From Corythucha ciliata (lineage: Eukaryota > Arthropoda > Insecta > Hemiptera > Tingidae), in NCBI GenBank assembly GCA_038030265.1, contig CM075939.1, positions 15,171,253 to 15,235,252 on the forward strand: DNA of 64,000 nucleotides, read 5' to 3'. The position numbers and the translations under genes were made by a program. The notes under the pieces were generated by a model that was not told the origin of the DNA, did no database searches, and saw only the letters and a list, made by a program, of their open reading frames with translations. This document shows, piece by piece, positions 22,415-32,879 of the stretch; within the stretch, counting starts at the first letter, position 1, and every line of letters begins with the position of its first letter.

Positions 22415-22632
22415 CCTATCATGCACGCTTCCAATCCGACACCGGTCATGCATGTTGGATCGGAGACGGTGGACATCCTCGTAAAGGCTCGACCATATTG
22501 GGGCTGGAAAGACAATCTGAGAGGGCTGAGAAGCGTAATAGCCGTCAATTATTCGGTATTAACGACCATTGCGATCCCCACACCTATCCAAAAATGCATG
22601 ATCGTTGTCGGATCGGAAGCGTGCATGATAGG
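22415..22632. repeat. Inverted repeat with 27-bp near-perfect arms
   Basis: CCTATCATGCACGCTTCCAA at 22415 and the reverse complement of 22606-22632 match over 27 bp with one mismatch. Weaker matching extends to about 46 bp (through TCATGCAT). The open frames across this stretch have no recognisable domain. Confidence 0.75.
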
Positions 22633-22796
22633 TGTGAACCTGGCTTTATTGGTTACACTGTCGAAAAAAATATACCCCGTTCGAGCGGCAACGAGCGTAA
22701 GACCCATTTTATTGGGATCCCCCTTGACGTTCTTCGACGCTTGAAACGCTCCGCTTGTGTTAGCCTGCAGTGGACATTTGATTCACGGCTAACCAG

Positions 22797-22880
22797 CAGG
22801 CGCGGATCCAGAGCCTGCATAAGGAGGGAACCATTATGACTCCATCCAGCCCCCGCACCTACCAATACCCCACTTCACAC
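22797..22880 (+). mobile_element. Left end of a GCGGATCCAG-type element
   Basis: GGCGCGGATCCAGAGCCTGC followed by AAGGAGGGAACCAT and CACCTACCAATACCCCACT parallels 50253-50330 (GGCGTGGATCCAAAATCGCC, AAGGAGGG, CACCTACCAAAACCCCACC). Confidence 0.55.
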
Positions 22881-23274
22881 AGTTGCTAGACAGACACAGT
22901 TGTCAATCTCTGATCAACTCAACAACAGCAGAAAATTGAGGAAACCCAAAGGCCGGAAAAGTGAAAAAAAAAACAACAACATTCAACAACTACCTATGTA
23001 ACGTGAACTATAAGTTTAGCAAAAAATATGCCCCCCACCATATGAAATGAACTCAGCTCAGTGGTGGAGGGGAAGCTCATAAGTCCCACGGCTAGCACTG
23101 CGATTCTAACCCTCAAAATTGAGATTTTTAGTGAGCGAAATCCGGGCAATTACTTTTTTTATGGAGTAAAGCTAAAAAAGGTTCTTAGTACGAAAAATCG
23201 GCGCAATCGGTCACTGAAATAAGCCACCCAGCGAAATTAGTTTACTGGCAAACAAATTTCCCGACATTAGATGT

Positions 23275-24320
23275 TAATAAAATTGACAATTTCCTAATAA
23301 AATTGGCGATTTCCTTATAAAATTGACAATTTCCTCATAAAACATACAATGTCTTCATAAAATTGGTATTTCTACATAAACTTGACAATTTCCTAAAAAA
23401 ATAGATAATTTTATCATAAAATTGACGATTTCCTCATAAAATTGACATATATCCTTATAAAATAGCCAATTTCCCCATAAAATTGACAATTTCCTCATAA
23501 AATTCACAATTTTCTCGTAAAATTGCATTTTTCTCATATAATAGACAATTTCCGCATAAAATTGATGTTTTTCTTATAAAATTGAAAATTTCTTCATAAA
23601 ACATGCAATTTCCTCATTACATTTACGATTTCCTTATGAAATTGACAATTTTCTCATAATATGGACAATTTCTTCATTAAATTGATTATTTCCTCATAAA
23701 ATTGAAATTTCCTCGTAAAATACACAATTTCCTCAATAGTAGATAATTTTCTCATAAAATTGACGAATTCCTTTTGAAATTGACAAGTCCCTCATAAAAT
23801 GGACAATTTCTTCATGAAATAGAGAATTCTTTTATAAAATTGATTATTTCTTCATAAAATTGACGATTTCCTCGTAAAATTGACAATTTTCTCATTAAAT
23901 TGAGAGTTTGGAAACGAACACCGATTACTGTATTAACAATTATCACCGAAAGGGCAATGGCCCATCGAGTATGGGGCAAAATTAATATGCTCCAAAGACC
24001 AAAAATAAAACTAATAAGGATAAGTTACAATTTCCTCGTGAAATTGATAATATTCACGTCAAATTGACAAGTTTTTAATTAAATTGACGATGCACTAATA
24101 AAAATGTCATTTTGCTAATAAAAATGACAATTTCCTCGTGAAACTGACAATTTAGACCTAAAATTAACGATTCCAAGAAAATTTACGATTTCCTCTTGAA
24201 ATTAACAACTTCCAATTCGAATTAACAATGTCCTTACAAAATTGAAACTTTCTCATTATATTGACGATTCCTCATACAATACGTCATTTTCTTCACAAAA
24301 TTGTCTATTTCCTTAAACTG
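23275..24320 (-). repeat. Minisatellite D array, inverted orientation
   Basis: Units of the form CATAAAATTGACAATTTCCT, the reverse complement of the 14690-15110 family, with a unique interruption at 23910-24030. Confidence 0.85.
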
Positions 24321-24329
24321 AGGACACTT

Positions 24330-24460
24330 TGAGGCTAAAAATTCTAAAATTGAGAAAAAGCGCTAGTTCGAGGCCAAAATTGAGGAAACTTTAATTCTAG
24401 CCTAAAATAGACATTAAGCGCTAATGGCTAAAATTGAGAAAACGTTTAGCTTTAGCACTT
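24330..24460 (+). repeat. Minisatellite C, short stretch
   Basis: A few GGCTAAAATTGAGAAAAAGCGC units follow directly on the D array. Confidence 0.55.
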
Positions 24461-26730
24461 TAGAAACAGCCTCTGGGATTCTTGGGCGTGCGGAGTGTCC
24501 TCCCAATAACTTTGTTCCAGGGGTTTATTATACTTTATATCCAAAAGGTTTCGAACTTTCGAGATTTCCGTGCAGTATTTTCTCTTTCACCCCCCCCCCC
24601 CACGGGGGTGTAACCAAATCCCCCTTCTGCCCCAAAAATGATATTGCACCGGCCAAAAATAATTTAGTCTTAATAGTTCTTGGTGGGGGGGGGGGGTGAT
24701 TGATTCGTGCATTTCACTGTCAACCTGGAACGACGAAATCAGCGAATAAGGCTTGATCAATGTTTCTGAAATGTTAAAATTACTTGTTTGGAATTGAGGA
24801 ACTTGAATTTTACTTCTTAACGTACACGGAAGTAAACACTTTGTTCTAAGTTGTTTCCGCTTCAAACTAATTTCCTAGTCCCACCCTCTTAGCTCTATCT
24901 ATAATAAACTTTCAAGACAACTAAATCATCTCTCGCATGTTGAAATATCTCTTCCTTCGTTCGTGCTCATCAAAGCATGACGACGGCTCAATTTTAAAAT
25001 GAACAAAAACAGGACTTTTCAATAATATCTCGGTGTTTGTTTGTCAGGAAAATGAAATCGGCATGTGGTTGCGGGAATAGCGAGCGAGCCATAAATTAGC
25101 AAGCCCTGTTCTATCAACATCAACATCAACGGAAAACTTATTGTCTCTTCTTACCAAATAATACTGTTTTCCTGTTGGATTGATACTGTTGAAACAAGAG
25201 AGTACCCCCCCCCTCAACCACCCGTCATCACATTGAATGAAACGCCTCTGTGTTGTATAGGAGTGAAGGGATGAAAGATGAGGGGGAACAAGAAGTGAAC
25301 TTGGCCAAACAAAACCCATATTTACTCTCCGAAACTATATGGAAGAACGAGGGCGTTATATGGAAATTGGAAAGTTTGGTTGATGGGGGGGGGGGGTAGA
25401 TATGGAACGAAGAGCAATATCCATTAGACTCTGATGGTGGACAATAATTGAGAATGAGCCCGAACGTTGATAGCGTGTGGAATAGGAGATCCCTATAGAA
25501 TAATGTTGACGCGGAATAATATATGTACCCAGAATGTTTCGCTAAGAGAAAGAGAGAGAGTGAGGGGGGATTTTCGTATCAAAACATTCAATGAGCTTTT
25601 CAGAATGTTCATCACGCTTAATCCTTTGAAACAATTGAGTCAAGCCAGTGGGAGAGATTTGATAAAATCAAGTAGTACTCGAGGTTGCTGACCCTTCCGG
25701 ATTAAGTTTTTCATGGATAAAATCCAGTCTTGCAACAATAGTTCTGCTCAAGAAGCCCTCGATGACAACCCATCTAACACCGTCACCTTTTACCCTCATA
25801 TAATGAGTCAAAAGTCTCTTCTCTATAGAAAGCATTGTATCTTTTGTACAAAGGAAGTAATACGCTAGAGGATATATGTGTGTCTCACTGGAGATTACTC
25901 CCGGGGAGGAGAAATGGTTGATGTCGTGTAAGGGGATGGAGAGAGGTGCGGGAAGTCCTAAGGATTCATTACTCGGGCACAAGGCTATAATAAGAGGGAA
26001 CGCGGGATGTCCCGCTATATAAGGAATTAAGGATAAGATGAGAAGAGTGAAGAGTGGAAAAGCTCGTTGAAGGATCGGGGTAGATGACGCCCAACCCCTA
26101 AAAAAAGTTCTCTTGGCCTCTTTTTTTTCCCTCCTCCTCTTATGAGTCAAAAAGACCGTCTTTCTAACTTTTGCTCTCTTCCCTCTAATGCCATTTTAAA
26201 GTTGGAGCTGTCGGAACAGGGCAGTGTACTCCGTGGGGCGGCGTCAAGAAACTCACGGCGTGGAAGTAAAGAGAATAAAGACAAGATCGATGAGGGTGTA
26301 AACTTAACCCACTGTCTTATAACGCGAAGAAACCCCTACTATCCCCCCCCCCCCCAGACACTGAAGTACCAGGCCCTAAGCCTACTCAACTGGCGCACTT
26401 TACAACTCGCTCTCTAATTGCCGACTACAAAGTATTCACCAGAGCTATAGTGATCTATGTTCCTATTCTTGTATTCCACAAAAGGGAATTATCATTTGTA
26501 CATACTGCTGACATTTATTGTAATTAGTTGCTTTAATCTCTGCTACACACCAATCCAACAAGAAAATATCAATTTCCCTATATTTCACCCAGTAATGACA
26601 TGATGTTTTATGCAAGTCTGGGAAGTACACAACATGGCCGCACTAACCATTGTTTGAAGCATGCCATGGCATGAAGCGATGGACTTGAAGGACACCATTT
26701 ATTCCATCGAAAGTCTTAATAAATTTATAT
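24461..26730. other. Unique noncoding stretch with poly-G/C tracts
   Basis: No gene is recognised. Homopolymer tracts of 9-13 G or C are at 24590-24601, 24685-24696, 25205-25213, 25385-25396 and 26343-26355. The minus-strand open frame at 25668-26150 (160 codons) has no recognised domain. Confidence 0.45.
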
Positions 26731-26734
26731 AAAA

Positions 26735-26885
26735 TGAAAATTGATACTGTTTCAAGGGAAAAGAATGCCCAACACAATTTGAGTTTCGATAAAAAATTAG
26801 ATTCCCCGACGGGACTTGAACCTGCAACCTTTGTGTTTCTAGTTCAGCATTCTTCTAATTACGCTACAATATAGTGATCCCATTA
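26735..26885 (-). mobile_element. tRNA-derived SINE, copy 3 (diverged, inverted)
   Basis: Read on the minus strand, box B GGTTCAAGTCC and CCGTCGGGGA are followed by TTTTTTATCGAAACTCAAAT and GTGTTGGGCATTC, which aligns with the CTCGAAGCTTGAATCGTGTTGGG tail of copies 1 and 2. The anticodon stem is degraded. The 60-bp 5' extension of copies 1 and 2 is not recognisable. Confidence 0.7.
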
Positions 26886-26994
26886 TTACAATACTCTCAT
26901 CATTACTCGAATGCTCTTAATGGGTGACGAATGTTCCAATTAGAACACAAATGCTCCTATTATGACACCATAGTTCCTGAATTTTAACCGCGGA

Positions 26995-27535
26995 CTCGAT
27001 CCATGTACATCAGTATATTGTATATATATATTTTCGGGGATCAGGTTCAAATCAAGGGAGTACAACAGCCTTTTCAGGTACTTACTATCCGCAGTATCCG
27101 TCAAGAGATTAGCATTCAAATCACCAACGAAAAAACAGATCTCGTAAGTGAAAATCAAATTCTGAAGAACGAGTTCAAAACAATAGCCAAAAGCTGCATG
27201 CGGGGGACGATAAACCACCCCGACACAGATACGCCTTCCCCGCCAAAGAAGCTCAACAGCCAAAAATTCAATCAGGGACTCCGAATCCTGCGTTGACGTT
27301 AAGATAACTTTACTGGAAATCCCCCCCCCCCCTTGACATACATTGCCAATCCCCCTCGACTCCCAGAGGTACGATCACAGCGAATCACCTGCCGGTCACC
27401 AATCGAATCCCGCAGCCACGTTTCACTCAAACAAATTACATCAAAATCGGACCTGGACACAAATGCTCTGAAGTCAATGAATTTACTCGGCAGTGAACCA
27501 ATATTAACGTGACAAATTTTCAAACAACTATCCAT
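26995..27535 (-). pseudogene. LINE ORF2, endonuclease part only, frameshifted and truncated
   Basis: The minus strand first encodes LKICHVNIGSLPSKF and DVICLSETWL, then, in another frame, VGVVYRPP, FFVGDLNANLL and TDVHGSS. These are the ordered motifs of the APE-type endonuclease of CR1/L2-like non-LTR retrotransposons (N-terminal HxNIxSL, SETWL, YRPP, GDxN). The frame changes at a run of 12 G (27321-27332); reading past it, ISSKVILTSTQ restores the expected sequence up to VELLW. Similarity ends after TDVHGSS, so the reverse transcriptase is absent. It lies downstream of ORF1 on the same strand. Confidence 0.85.
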
Positions 27536-27797
27536 GATCAGTCAGCAGAACAGTCGTCGCGCTCGGATAACTTTTCCAAACAAAAACACCATAGCGTCGC
27601 CCACGTAATCTACCAAAAGACAGCCATCTCACACTTCGTCTGCAAAAAATAAATATCGAAGTTAACAAGTTAAGAATGAAAAATAAAGAAAAAGCGTAAG
27701 AGCAAAACCTATGTATAAAAAACCTAACAATGAACAAAATATTAAAAATGTGTAGAAACAAGGACATGAAAAATGGCGATACATACAGAACTAATTG

Positions 27798-28919
27798 CTA
27801 CGGAACTGCGAAACGCTGAAGATCGCCATGCCTCTTGATGACATGCGCTCGATCACCCTCCTTTACCCTCACTAAGACCTTTCCGTTGCTCGTCCAGACG
27901 AAGCCAAGAGACCCAGCCTTTTTTAGCTCACGGGCATGGTTGAACAATTTTCGATTGAGGGGCGATAGTCTTTCATTGACGTAGACGGCTGCATGCGTAC
28001 GAAGTCCGATATCAACCGTGGAGAAATCCCACTTCACCTTCCTCTTTCGCACAAGCTCATCTCTAAGGCTTCTGTCAGCAAGCGTAACTAAAATTGATGG
28101 ATCATGCGAAAATTGTGGTCCCTTTATCCCAGAAGTCTGAGGGCGAGGCAGCCTGAACGCGTCCTCTATGTCTTTGGGCGAAAACTCCACTCCCAAACTG
28201 AGCGCGACCTTATGAGTCAGCTCACGGACATTCTCACCGCTTGAAAAAGGAATACCTCTTATTTCTAGAGAGGTTCTCAAGAGGTCAGCCTGACACTCAT
28301 TGACTGCATCCTCCAACGAAGAAACGCGCAGCTTGAGTTCACCATTTTCTTGGCGCAAGGATTCACTCTCGGCCTCGAGCTTTCCCACCTTGTCTTCTAA
28401 TACGGTTACTCTTCCTGGAAGTTCCGCAAGCAAGGTCCGCAACTCCGATACTTCCTCCCTGCAGCTTCTAAATGCCTCCTCCATGGAGCGACGGGCCTCC
28501 CGAAATTCATCCCCTATGATCCTCCTCATCTCCGCCAACAAACTGTCGGAAAGGACAGATACACCAGACGATGCCCCCTCCACCCCAGAGCGGGCCCCCA
28601 CGGGAGTGTCGATTACTGCCGAATGGTCCCCCGAAGCATCGTTCCCAGTTCGAGAACCAAGCCCCCCTGAGTCCCGCCGCCCCGATTTAGGAGATGAGCC
28701 AATCGGTGTCCCATCGCGCCTCGCACTCCTGGCCCTTGTCTCGCAAGGCACACATCGCCACTTATTTCCAGCGCTCTTTTGGTTCTTGAAGTCCTCGATG
28801 GTATAGTTCACACAGGGCAGGTGAAAAGTAGCTTCGCAAGCGTCGCAGGTCAACCGGTAGGCGTTGTGGGCAAAACCCTTGGCACATTTACCCCAGGGCG
28901 TCTTTTCGTTTTGGGACAT
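27798..28919 (-). CDS. LINE ORF1 protein (PHD-like finger, coiled coil, RNA-binding C-terminus)
   Basis: The open frame is intact to its stop. The frame stays open to 28979, but MSQNEK (28917-28919) is the likelier start because the preceding 20 residues are not ORF1-like. Near the N-terminus is a PHD-type zinc finger: GKC, LTCDACEATFHLPC and WRCVPC. The expected first ligand is Trp (TPWGKC) where a Cys is normal, a one-base change. A coiled coil rich in Leu/Glu follows (around residues 150-210: VLEDKVGKLEAESESLRQEN). The C-terminal part (EIRGIPFSSGEN, then VYVNERLSPLNRKLF and GFVWTSNGKVLVR) resembles the RNA-binding/FP-C-like domain of CR1/L2-type ORF1 proteins. ORF1 binds element RNA and packages it for reverse transcription. 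ORF2 downstream is broken, so this copy cannot move on its own. Confidence 0.88.
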   Translation of the reverse strand: MSQNEKTPWGKCAKGFAHNAYRLTCDACEATFHLPCVNYTIEDFKNQKSAGNKWRCVPCETRARSARRDGTPIGSSPKSGRRDSGGLGSRTGNDASGDHSAVIDTPVGARSGVEGASSGVSVLSDSLLAEMRRIIGDEFREARRSMEEAFRSCREEVSELRTLLAELPGRVTVLEDKVGKLEAESESLRQENGELKLRVSSLEDAVNECQADLLRTSLEIRGIPFSSGENVRELTHKVALSLGVEFSPKDIEDAFRLPRPQTSGIKGPQFSHDPSILVTLADRSLRDELVRKRKVKWDFSTVDIGLRTHAAVYVNERLSPLNRKLFNHARELKKAGSLGFVWTSNGKVLVRVKEGDRAHVIKRHGDLQRFAVP

Positions 28920-29400
28920 TACGCAACCACAGGAACGAACGCACGCAAATAAAAGAAGACCGACAAATGAAAGAGCCACCTGTCCCTCAAGACCAAGGAG
29001 TGTTGCGGGTCACGAGGATAAGAATTCTCTCTTTTTTTATAACTCCAATATTTTATCTTCCTCTAAACAAGAGCGGGCAAGAGGATGAAAATGAACAGAG
29101 TCCTACGCAACAACAGAGATAATTTTTTCAGGCCGAATGAACCCCCATCGATCGACCTGCCGAACCGTAATTAAAAACTTACGGAAGGTGAGGTCCGACA
29201 ACGGCAAAACTTTCACAACTAATACACGGTTAACAAAACTCAAAATGCGCCAATTCTTGCCGCTAAAAACAGTCTAGACTCAATGAAAAAACGAAAAGCT
29301 GGAAGAGCGATGTGATCAGTCCACACTTCACCAACACCAGCAACACACGCTCCTCTCTTCCCTTTTCAATTCATCTTCAATCTTCAATACATTAGTATAT
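28920..29400 (-). mobile_element. Probable LINE 5' UTR
   Basis: Sequence upstream of ORF1 with no further open frame of note. It ends near ATACATTAGTATATTGTATA (29390-29412), which nearly repeats a stretch inside ORF2 at 27006-27028. Confidence 0.45.
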
Positions 29401-29439
29401 TGTATATAAATAATATAAATTTTAACCATGAACAAACGA

Positions 29440-29760
29440 TTTTTCACAATTTTAGACTCCGAATATTAGTGCTTTTTCCAAAGCCCCAAGAACAAGAACA
29501 ACACATTAGTCTTTTTCGTCAACGTTAACCGTGTAAAGGGGCTCCGAAAAACGACAGTTACAGGGCTTTTTCTTAAGTTTCACCAGGAAGTTACATTAAG
29601 AAACCGCGATTTCCCGCTTTTTCTAAATTTCAGCCATGAAGCGGGTTTCCTCGATTTTAGCACAGGATTTTTTCAGTTTTGGACACGAATTAGCAATTTT
29701 TCTCAATTTTAACATACATATAATATTATAATTAGCATTTTGGCTCTAGACACAACCAAT
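29440..29760 (-). repeat. Minisatellite C, decayed
   Basis: Degenerate TTTTCTCAATTTTAGCC/CGAATTAGC units. Confidence 0.6.
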
Positions 29761-29765
29761 TAAGT

Positions 29766-29860
29766 CAGTGATTCTCAACCTTTTCACGGTCAGTCGGTCA
29801 CGCCCCTCATGGACCATGAAAATTAGTTGCGCCCCCCTCATTGCATTGTATTATTTTTTT
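29766..29860 (+). mobile_element. hAT-type transposon end
   Basis: CAGTGATTCTCAACCTTTTC followed by ACGGTCAGTCGGTCACGCCC is a classic hAT-family terminus (CAGTGGTTCTCAACCTTTT type). The matching right end was not found, so this is a truncated copy. Confidence 0.7.
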
Positions 29861-30310
29861 GTTTTTTTAACAGACCATGTTAAATACCCAAAACCACGAA
29901 AAGCTTCGATTTTGGTCAAGGGACGCATCCGTTTTTGGCCACTTGCACACTTTTCAGAACGTATAAATAGGTAGTGGTCACATATGGAAAACTCGTAAGA
30001 GCAACGAAGAGCCTCCACGCCCACTGAGGACCACGGTTGACCGTCTTGGAGTCGAGAAAATTGATAAAAATGGCAAAATGACCACTTTTAGGGGCTAAGG
30101 ACCTCACGATCAGGGACTGTGGAGACTTGGAGAGAATATTCGAGCCCAGGGACGATACTCAATGAGGCCCTCTCACCTGGGTGAGTAACAGGCTCACTGC
30201 TACCCTCGCTTCTTTTACGAAAGACCTAATCAAATTATCCAAATTTAAACCAAATTTAAAATTATAAACCAAAGCCCATAAGGCCCTACCAAAGCCATAG
30301 TTCAACCCCT
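29861..30310. other. Noncoding, nothing recognised
   Basis: Probably the interior of the truncated hAT copy; no transposase-like frame. Confidence 0.4.
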
Positions 30311-30339
30311 GCGAATCTGTAATTACAGTAGAACCTCCA

Positions 30340-30960
30340 ACGACAGCAACGTCTCAAGCACAATGAAGGCCCAACCCCAGCAAAGGTCTCAACCACAGCA
30401 AAGCTCCAACCACAGTAAAGGTCCAGCCACTGCAAAGGTCCAACTACAGCCCGGTTTATGTCTTGACCCTGGGACTAATTGTCTGAATGTTCCTGACTTA
30501 GACTAAAGACTAAGGACTAAGACTAAATGTCCCTGGGACCAACTACAGCCAAGCTCAAACCACCGCAAAGGTCCGACCACAGCAAAAGTCCGACCACAGC
30601 AAAAGTCCAACCACAGCCAAAGTCCAGCCACGGGAAAGGTCCAACCACTGCAAAGATCCAACCACAGCGCAGGTCGAACCACTGCAAAGGTCTCAACCAC
30701 TGAAAAGGTCCGACCACAGCAGAGATCCAACCACAGCGAAGGTCCAACCACAGCAAAGCTCCAACCACTGCAAAAGTCCAACCCTAGCAAAGGTCCAACC
30801 ACTGAAAAGGTCCAACCACAGCAAAGGTCCAACCACAGCAAAGGTCCAACCACAGCAAAGGTCCAACCACAGCAGAGGTCTCAACCACAGCAAAGCTCCA
30901 ACCAATGCAAAGGCCCAACAAGACCCAACCTCTGCAAATCTCCAACCACAGTTTACCCCC
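30340..30960 (+). repeat. Minisatellite H, 17-bp unit
   Basis: GGTCCAACCACAGCAAA is repeated some 30 times, cleanest at 30780-30890. Since 17 is not a multiple of 3, all frames cycle through the same peptide (VVGPLLWLDLCCGWTFA on the minus strand). The resulting open frames are not genes. Confidence 0.9.
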
Positions 30961-31149
30961 CCACTCCCAGTAAAGCTTTCCCCTTTTCCTTCCTTTTCTT
31001 GAGTTTTGAAATCCGGGCCCCCAAGAAAAACCGAGCCCTGGGATAGAAGACCCAGTGCCCTCTCCCTCTCTCGACAGGCCTGCCGACTGCATTTCTCAAT
31101 TGAGTATGGGATGAGGGGCTCAGGGGCAGCGTAAAGAAACAAAAATGTG

Positions 31150-31470
31150 ACGTTCCTGAAGTTTCCGACTTATCTCAATTTTCACCGCGAATTCGCTATT
31201 TCAATAAAGTTTTGCTTAGCCATAAGAGCAGCTTTATCTCCAACGAGTGTTCTTTCTCAATTTTACCTGTGGACGGGCGCTTTTGGGTCATTTCAACAAC
31301 TATAAATTTCGTGGAATTGGCCTTTTCAAATTACAAATAATTTCGCTGAATTGGCTTATTGAAAAAACAATTTCGTTGAAGCACCTACCACACTCGTTCG
31401 TATCCCAAATTTCGCGGATCTGAAATTTTCAAGAACCAGTTTTACGGGTTTGACTCTTCCTATGAAAGTT
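31150..31470. repeat. Decayed C and B minisatellite units
   Basis: TCAATTTTCACCGCGAATTCGC followed by GAATTGGCTTATTGAAAAAACAA-type units. Confidence 0.5.
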
Positions 31471-31493
31471 CGCGGAGTCGCTCATTCGCAGTG

Positions 31494-31498
<5 letters not shown>

Positions 31499-31546
<48 letters not shown>
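31499..31546 (+). repeat. (AG)n microsatellite upstream of the ODF3-like gene
   Basis: Forty-eight bases of perfect AG repeat, followed by TG/AG mixtures to 31580, lie about 220 bp before the start codon at 31764. GA tracts can act as GAGA-factor or open-chromatin promoter elements in arthropods; that role here is inference. Confidence 0.85.
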
Positions 31547-31549
<3 letters not shown>

Positions 31550-31763
31550 GTGTGAGAGTGTGTGTGTGCGAGAGTGTGAGGGAGACGAAAGAAAGAAAAT
31601 CCGGTCGGAGAAAGCGGCTGTAACTATTCCACCCTCCCTTAACCAACTCGATTTTATCCCGGAATTCGATTTTTTCGGTTTTGTACGAGTCTTCAACTCG
31701 AGTTGGATATTTAACACACTTTTTTTTAACGCAAATTTTCTTCAAATACAAAATTTGAAGTTA

Positions 31764-32871
31764 ATGTCGACCAAAATGCCAAAGGATAATAAAAGCATCA
31801 AAAGCGCTAGCGTAAGTTTCAATTCAAATCGCAAAAACAAACTACCCCAACCTCTATCTACCACTATCTGTATCTTTGTCCCTAGATGAAATCCTTAGGA
31901 TCTAGATCGACCTTAGCAACAAAGGAGATATCAGAACCACCGTCTTCGCTGAAGAAACTGCCTCAATCATCTAAAATACGACAAGCACGTACGTAATAAA
32001 TCATGTCGGAGGAATTGGACTGTGTCATTCAAGCATTTATAGTTGACGAGCCCAATCCTGGGTTTTACGCTCTTCCTTCAACGGTTGGATTCATTGAGCA
32101 CGATCCGACGAAAACATGTCAACCCGCCTTCACTATAGCCGCCGTGCGCGGGTCAAAAACCGGTGACACAATACCCGGTCCGAAGTACAATTTCTGGGAT
32201 GTGACTCGATTTGGCGCCATACCACAAACTGGGGCTATTATAACCTCGAGAAATTCACCAAAGTCAGGTTATATAGGGGCACCTTTGTCAAAAGATGATT
32301 TTTGTCCATGTTTATATTTTTTTCGGTCCAGCCAACGACTCTTTCCCTGGCCCTGGAAGCTACGCACCTGAACAACACGACAGTCCGGGACATAAAAAAG
32401 CTCCAGAGCCGAGAATACTGGGACGAATCGATATAAACAAGAAAGGTTACTTGACGCCGAGCCCAGGGCAATACATGGTGCCGACGACACTTGGAGAGAA
32501 TCATCCTGTTTATATTTCCGCGCCCTCAGCTACCGTGTAACATTTTAATAACTCCTTTTATATAGTGCGACATTATTTTAACCAAAGAACCGTTTTATAG
32601 AAATGGTCGCTCGTGGGATAAATACAAACCAGGCGAAAAAGATCTTTACAGTCCCGGCCCCAACCAGTACTTCAACTACGAGCTTGAAACGTTCTACAGG
32701 AGTTCACCCTCCGCCAGAATACTAGGCCGAGTGAAAACTAAAGACGCTGTCGGCCCAGGTCCAGGTAAATACAACGCGGAATATATACAAGGGCGCGAGG
32801 GTCCGGCATTTTCATTCGGAGTTCGTCACTCAAAAAAAGCCGGCGTTTTAAAGGAAAACGAGGAGTATTGA
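31764..32871 (+). CDS. Sperm-tail PG-rich repeat protein (ODF3/SHIPPO-like)
   Basis: Five exons join without a frame break: 31764-31811, 31886-31988, 32043-32267, 32332-32536 and 32601-32871, giving 283 residues. Introns are only 54-76 bp, with donors GTAAGT, GTACGT, GTTATA, GTAACA and acceptors CCCTAG, TTATAG, GTCCAG, TTATAG. PG-rich motifs recur: [57 protein letters not shown] and GPGPGKYN, with ARILGR and PRILGR links. The end is [20 protein letters not shown]. This layout matches the STPGR/ODF3 family of axonemal and sperm-flagellar microtubule-associated proteins, usually about 250-290 residues. The first two exons ([10 protein letters not shown]...) are low-complexity and least certain; ATG at 32003 would be an alternative start, but it falls in the modelled second intron. 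Confidence 0.87.
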
Positions 32872-32879
32872 AGAAAAAA

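Noticed and set aside
22175..22744. 189-codon plus-strand open frame
   Set aside because: It spans transposon ends and an inverted repeat; no domain or splice context, and the opposite strand is equally open.
25668..26150. 160-codon minus-strand frame with a hydrophobic stretch
   Set aside because: No recognisable family, no splice signals, and unremarkable composition.
30503..31142. Long minus-strand open frames of Trp/Gly/Leu/Val repeats (VVGPLLWLDLCCGWTFA)
   Set aside because: They are a translation of the 17-bp minisatellite H. All three frames give the same cycling peptide, as expected when the unit is not a multiple of three.
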